The position numbers and the translations under genes were made by a program. 22,332 bases of DNA from an uncultured Fibrobacter sp. GTDB taxonomy: Bacteria; Fibrobacterota; Fibrobacteria; Fibrobacterales; Fibrobacteraceae. How positions within the stretch are numbered: position 1 is the stretch's first letter; every line of letters begins with the position of its first letter. Under the pieces are notes generated by a model that had not been told where the DNA came from, searched no databases, and saw nothing but the letters and a program-made list of their open reading frames with translations. The DNA lies in NCBI GenBank assembly GCA_937891805.1, contig CALATK010000072.1, forward strand, positions 1 through 22,332. Direction: 5' to 3'. This document shows, one piece after another, positions 18,487 through 22,332 of the stretch.

Positions 18487-21400
18487 TTAATCTTCATCGG
18501 CCCAAACGTACTTGAACTTGAATTTCAGGCCTCCACGAGGTTCATGGCCGCAGGTTCCGCTGCAGGCATCGCTTCCCGAGTAAGACACGCCCTTGCTTCC
18601 AAAGTTGAATTTGGACTCAATCCAGTCATTCTTAGGTGCATCGCCATTCTTGCTAGTGGCAACACCGGGCACGTCATTCAACGACTGAGCGATCTTTTCG
18701 TAAGGCCAATCGACGGTTTGTCTATTGGTTCCGCCACCTTGAGCACGAATGCTCAAGAACAACGTCAACCCACCTTTGCCTATATCATAGGTGTATTTGT
18801 ACCGATCCATTTCTACCGCATTGTCATCTTTGCTTATCTTGGAATCAGACTTGCTCTCGTAATGGATCGTGTTTCCCTTACTCACGCTGCCGCCTCTGCT
18901 GAAATAATACTTGTATTCATGCAGCTCGCGGTTTCCGTTCTTGAACAGGCCCCTCAGTTCGTGGTCAACACGGGCTTCACGGGCCTTATACTGGTATTCG
19001 GTACCATGGCCCACATTCTGGATTTTCATTATAACACGGCCAACAGCACGGGTCTGGGCCTTAGAGCCTTCGGAGAAGACATACTGCTTTCCATCCCAGG
19101 CATAGGCGAACACGCGGTAGGTGTAGTAGGGGCTACCTCCACCCACCTTGTCAGTAAAGAACTTGTCGTTCCGGCCGTTCAAGGCAACTACGGCGATACC
19201 ATTGCCCCAGTTGTCCCCAACCTTGGGCTGCACCGTAGTGGGTTTCTTAACGAAGGATTCCAGAATCTTATTATTCGGCTGAACCTTCGGTTCGTCATTC
19301 TTTGAAGCTTTACCGAAAATACGAGCTATTGAGCTTGCAGCGATGGCAAAGGTTTTTCCCAGCACATTCGCATCATCGTCAATCTTATCGTACTCCGCCC
19401 GCACCACGACATATCCCAAGATGCGAGTATCCAGAGAATCGGGAATATAATTCACAATGATGCTATTACGGTCCGCATTGCGTCCCAAAATCATTTCCTG
19501 TGGAGTGTTGAGACCCGACGGAATATTCAGATAATAAGCGGCCTTGTTCCCATTTTCTGCGGTCACCACCACCTTCACCTCGGCCGTTTCAAACGGAACC
19601 AGCTTATCCACGGTAAACTTGAAATTCTTGGCTTCGGCGTTTTTTCCAGAACCTTTCACTCCGATTGGCGTAACAGGAACCTGGACCCCGTTCTTGAATA
19701 CCACCACGCCGTCCTCGGCATTTACCGGATCAACTGTAGAAAGTTTCACCGCAACCTGGGCACCGTGAACATCCTTTGTCGTAATCAGCGAATCCCCATT
19801 GACAGCACATTTTGCCCCGGTCTTCTTGCATTCCTTCCGGAATTCGATGTCCTGTTTATGCGATTCATCAATAAAGTTCCAGGTATTGACAACCGAAATC
19901 GATGAGATTGGGCGGGCCACAGGATTTTCGTCTTCACCGTCATTGACTCCATCCCCATCGGTATCCTTCAAGGTCGGGTCTGTTACAAAAGGTCCCTTTC
20001 CGTTTTTGGTCCAACCATTGATTTCATCAAAGTCACTGATTCCGTCACCGTCAGTGTCCTTCATGTCGTCACGGGTGCCCAGGAGTTTTTCCATGCTGGC
20101 AGGAACGCCGTCGTGATCCCGGTCTTCGTTGTAGATGAACTGAACCACATCGCCGGCACCCACCACAATGGAATCAAGGTTGAAGTTACCGATTGCTACG
20201 GAGTAGATATTTGTCCGCTCCGGTGTAGCCGCCTTGTTCACAGCAACAAACCATACAGCAGTATCTCCTTTCATTATGTTGTTTTCCACACCGTCCAGCA
20301 TAACCAGGCCAAAACGCTTATCCTTCCCGACCATCATGGTGTCCTGTTCATAGTCCATCTGGAGGATATCCAGAAATTCCGACAGATAAACTGGAGCACG
20401 CAGGTTCCTTTTGTTATTCGCATTCCTGTTGACCTTGAAATTTGTAGAGACCCGGTAGTCCAAGAAGCGAGTTCTCGAATCAGCATAATACGCCCCCTTG
20501 TCGAAGGTCACTCGGGCCGTTGTCCCAGACACCTTCGTGTAAGCCTCCGTAAAGTCCGTAGTCATCCCGGTTCTGCTCCTATCCAAGGTAATCTTGTAAG
20601 CACTGGCCGAAAGGAAAATGGCGCCCGGATTGAAGATAAAGCTATTCAAGGCATCCAAAGAAATTCCGCTCTTCCAAAACTTCAGTTCCTTGGATTCTCC
20701 CGGAGCCAGAGTGATACGGGTCCACTTATCTTCGCCGTAACCATCGCCTACGGCAAGTTCTGCTATGATCTTGATGTCACCAGAGAGGGTGTAGGTGCTA
20801 GCAGCCAGAATCAAGTTCTCAATGCTATACGCCACCTTACCCGTGTTGGTGATACGCGCCTGCATGCTGAGGGTACCCCCAGAAATAGACTCGCCCTCGG
20901 ACATGGCCTCGGCAACGGCCTTGTTGTAGTTCTGGGTAATGGCCTTAGACTGATTTTCAGTCAGGGTATGGCCCTCACTCTCGGTATAACTACCATTATA
21001 ACCCCAATTCACCACGAACTGCCCGCTATTGCTGGCGTAACCCGCAGAAAAACCAATGTTCCAAGCGCTCATCAAGGCGGCGCTTTCCGTTTCGCTGAAG
21101 CTGATGCTTTGGGTATTCTTCACCGATTCCCCTTCGGAAATGGTGACAGTCTTCGTGGTGTTGGAACTGGTGGTGCGGTTCAGCGTTATGCTGGGGGTCA
21201 TGGTCATGGTGACTTCCAGCTTGGGAAGATCCGCCACGTTGGGGTTCCAAACCGTGGGATTTTCGGGATTGAAGAGTTCGAAGAGTTCCTCGCCATCTTC
21301 AAAACCGTCGCCATCGGTATCCTTGGCATAGGGATTGGTCTTGAACTTGAAGATTTCATCGTAATCCGGAATGCCGTCCCCATCAGTGTCCAGCGTGGGG

Positions 21401-21759
21401 TCCACCTCTGCGGTTTCCACCGACTTCACATCGGAAAGATTGAAGGAATAAGACCCCTTCAACGCAGTACTGGTCACGTTCAAGTTTAGCTTCTCATTGT
21501 CGCCAAAACGAGTGTCGAAGGTCATGCCCTTGACATTTTTCAGCCCAATCGGCTTGAACGCCTTGAGGCCATAGCCCTGAATGTTTAAGGTATCCTCCCC
21601 CACGTAGTGCGTCTTGGGAAAGGTAATGGAATCGAGGCCCACAAGGCCAGCGGTATATACGGAGTCTTCTCCGATTTGAATATTCGCGAGACCTGCCAGT
21701 GCACAAGGAGCAACAAACATGGTGGTCAGCGCAGCTGCTGTAAAGTATTTCGTAAACAT
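18487..21759 (-). CDS. Large secreted calcium-binding protein with a protective-antigen-like pore domain
   Basis: The 1090-residue protein has a signal peptide (1-22), a beta domain (about 25-118), and a calcium block at 124-158 (DTDGDGIPDYDE and DTDGDGFEDGEE). Residues about 178-425 resemble domain 2 of anthrax protective antigen and clostridial Ib: a Ser/Thr-rich alternating stretch, ARITNTGKVAYSI (301-313), LAPGESKELKFWKSGI (351-366) and TTARVTFD (413-420). A second calcium block (546-612) ends in DTDGDGVNDGEDENP. Beta domains follow (about 620-940), then an unrecognised C-terminal module. No PA14 domain or furin site is visible. The role may be a beta-barrel pore or translocase, or a surface protein using this fold. 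The ribosome binding site AAAGGAG overlaps the stop of the upstream pseudogene. Confidence 0.8.
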   Translation of the reverse strand: MFTKYFTAAALTTMFVAPCALAGLANIQIGEDSVYTAGLVGLDSITFPKTHYVGEDTLNIQGYGLKAFKPIGLKNVKGMTFDTRFGDNEKLNLNVTSTALKGSYSFNLSDVKSVETAEVDPTLDTDGDGIPDYDEIFKFKTNPYAKDTDGDGFEDGEELFELFNPENPTVWNPNVADLPKLEVTMTMTPSITLNRTTSSNTTKTVTISEGESVKNTQSISFSETESAALMSAWNIGFSAGYASNSGQFVVNWGYNGSYTESEGHTLTENQSKAITQNYNKAVAEAMSEGESISGGTLSMQARITNTGKVAYSIENLILAASTYTLSGDIKIIAELAVGDGYGEDKWTRITLAPGESKELKFWKSGISLDALNSFIFNPGAIFLSASAYKITLDRSRTGMTTDFTEAYTKVSGTTARVTFDKGAYYADSRTRFLDYRVSTNFKVNRNANNKRNLRAPVYLSEFLDILQMDYEQDTMMVGKDKRFGLVMLDGVENNIMKGDTAVWFVAVNKAATPERTNIYSVAIGNFNLDSIVVGAGDVVQFIYNEDRDHDGVPASMEKLLGTRDDMKDTDGDGISDFDEINGWTKNGKGPFVTDPTLKDTDGDGVNDGEDENPVARPISSISVVNTWNFIDESHKQDIEFRKECKKTGAKCAVNGDSLITTKDVHGAQVAVKLSTVDPVNAEDGVVVFKNGVQVPVTPIGVKGSGKNAEAKNFKFTVDKLVPFETAEVKVVVTAENGNKAAYYLNIPSGLNTPQEMILGRNADRNSIIVNYIPDSLDTRILGYVVVRAEYDKIDDDANVLGKTFAIAASSIARIFGKASKNDEPKVQPNNKILESFVKKPTTVQPKVGDNWGNGIAVVALNGRNDKFFTDKVGGGSPYYTYRVFAYAWDGKQYVFSEGSKAQTRAVGRVIMKIQNVGHGTEYQYKAREARVDHELRGLFKNGNRELHEYKYYFSRGGSVSKGNTIHYESKSDSKISKDDNAVEMDRYKYTYDIGKGGLTLFLSIRAQGGGTNRQTVDWPYEKIAQSLNDVPGVATSKNGDAPKNDWIESKFNFGSKGVSYSGSDACSGTCGHEPRGGLKFKFKYVWADED

Positions 21760-21770
21760 GATAAGCTCCT

Positions 21771-22091
21771 TTACTTGGCGTTAACCGTCAGATTCTGTTG
21801 AATGGTTTTGCCGCCAAATACCAGCTTGACGACGTAGCTGCCTCTATTGAGGTTTTTGTTGCGGACCGGGAAAACGGTAGAACCCTTCGAGAGGTAAACG
21901 TCGCCCTTGACCACCGTCGAACCGATGGCGTCCATCATGACAAAGCGCACATCACCGCCCTGCTCGGAGAAAAACTCCAGCGCCTGCTTGCCGTCATAGG
22001 CGGAATCGTGCAGAAATTCTTCGTTATCCAGCTACAGGGAAAGCGACTGATGGACAATGGTGTGGTCGTCGCAGATCAGAATATTGTACAT
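21771..22091 (-). pseudogene. Decayed chimera: response-regulator start fused to a C-terminal sorting-like domain
   Basis: The frame starts at ATG 22091 with a strong GGAGGAA site. It reads MYNILICDDHTIVHQSLSL, a typical receiver-domain start with the acidic pair DD. A TAG at 22032-22034 (codon 20) interrupts it. The same frame goes on with LDNEEFLHDSAYDGKQALEF (still receiver-like), then switches at about codon 46 to a sequence like the C-terminal sorting domains of Fibrobacter secreted proteins (GSTVFPVRNKNLNRGSYVVK, then QQNLTVNAK), ending in TAA 11 bp before the next ATG. The receiver lacks its second half and output domain. It looks like a deletion product, with the promoter still intact. 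Confidence 0.75.
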
Positions 22092-22129
22092 AAATCTTCC
22101 TCCGCATCTCTCTTTCTTGGATTGTCTTT

Positions 22130-22158
22130 ATTATAACACTCCTTGATTTAAGATACAA
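22130..22158 (-). promoter_or_regulatory. Promoter for the pseudogene and the pore-former gene
   Basis: On the minus strand TTGTAT (22153-22158), a 17-bp spacer and an extended -10 TGTTATAAT (TATAAT at 22130-22135) lie about 39 bp before the pseudogene ATG. No terminator is seen before the 1090-residue gene, so this is probably its promoter. Confidence 0.6.
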
Positions 22159-22186
22159 GACAGAAAATTCTTAAGAACACTTTAAT

Positions 22187-22208
22187 TAAAACTGCGGCGA
22201 GTCGCCGC
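22187..22208 (-). terminator. Probable terminator of the gene at the right edge
   Basis: On the minus strand GCGGC-GACTC-GCCGC (22194-22208) is followed by AGTTTTAATT. It lies about 29 bp after the stop of the partial frame at 22237 and before the next promoter. Confidence 0.5.
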
Positions 22209-22236
22209 TGTCAATGCGTTACGGACTGCCCCGGTA

Positions 22237-22332
22237 TTACAACAGCCTTTGGGCCCAGAAATTGTGGTATGATTGCCATTTTTGATTCGCTGCGCGGAGC
22301 ACTACCCAGTTCTCAACTGAGGCAGTCAAATT
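22237..22332 (-). CDS. Possible 3' end of an unrecognised gene at the right edge
   Basis: One minus-strand frame is open from the window edge to a TAA at 22237 (31 residues, with ENWVVLRAANQKWQSYHNFW). The hairpin and T-run shortly after the stop support a real gene end. The rest lies outside the window, and I cannot assign a family. Confidence 0.3.
   Translation of the reverse strand, partial: NLTASVENWVVLRAANQKWQSYHNFWAQRLL

Noticed and set aside
20113..21489. A 458-codon plus-strand frame opposite the PA-like gene
   Set aside because: Antisense shadow; the minus frame has signal peptide, calcium motifs and a ribosome binding site.
18487..21759. PA-like protein as an ordinary thrombospondin-type-3 calcium-repeat adhesin
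   Set aside because: The calcium repeats alone would fit, but the segment between them follows the motif order of the binary-toxin pore domain, so I prefer the pore-former reading while leaving this as the alternative.

Overview
The window looks like a chromosomal segment of a Fibrobacter-type bacterium (phylum Fibrobacterota). The basis is gene content: a TIGR02147-type regulator, a FISUMP-domain (TIGR02145-type) lipoprotein, several lipoproteins with Ser-rich linkers, and diderm outer-membrane machinery. I saw no rRNA, tRNA, CRISPR array or complete insertion sequence.

Left part (1-4129). A minus-strand operon holds a TIGR02147-family regulator and two lipoproteins; the second runs off the left edge. 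A LysR-type regulator (minus) follows, divergent from a small FISUMP lipoprotein (plus).

Middle part (4183-13939). A YidE/AspT-type transporter (plus) converges on a six-gene minus-strand TonB energy-transduction module. Its transcription order is DUF3450-like coiled-coil protein, TtpC-like MotA/TolQ/ExbB protein, ExbB, ExbD, TonB, TPR protein. This is the gene order of the Vibrio TonB2/TtpC system. Then come an exported S66 LD-carboxypeptidase lipoprotein (plus) and a SIMPL-domain/Nudix pair (minus).

Right part (14073-22332). An outer-membrane TonB-dependent receptor and an overlapping lipoprotein (DUF4249-like) form a likely uptake pair, which the TonB module could energise. Upstream is a 1090-residue secreted protein. 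It has calcium-binding repeats and a segment that resembles the pore-forming domain of anthrax protective antigen and clostridial binary-toxin B components; this is the most striking gene here. Directly in front of it is a decayed chimeric ORF: the start of a response regulator, broken by a TAG codon, joined in frame to what looks like a C-terminal sorting domain.

The second striking signal is a set of tandem arrays with a strict 7-bp period and different unit sequences. They sit at or next to gene starts: yidE, tonB, the TtpC-like gene, the receptor lipoprotein, and more weakly after exbD and at the TPR gene. Two of them are each exactly 13 units (91 bp), and two lie inside coding sequence.
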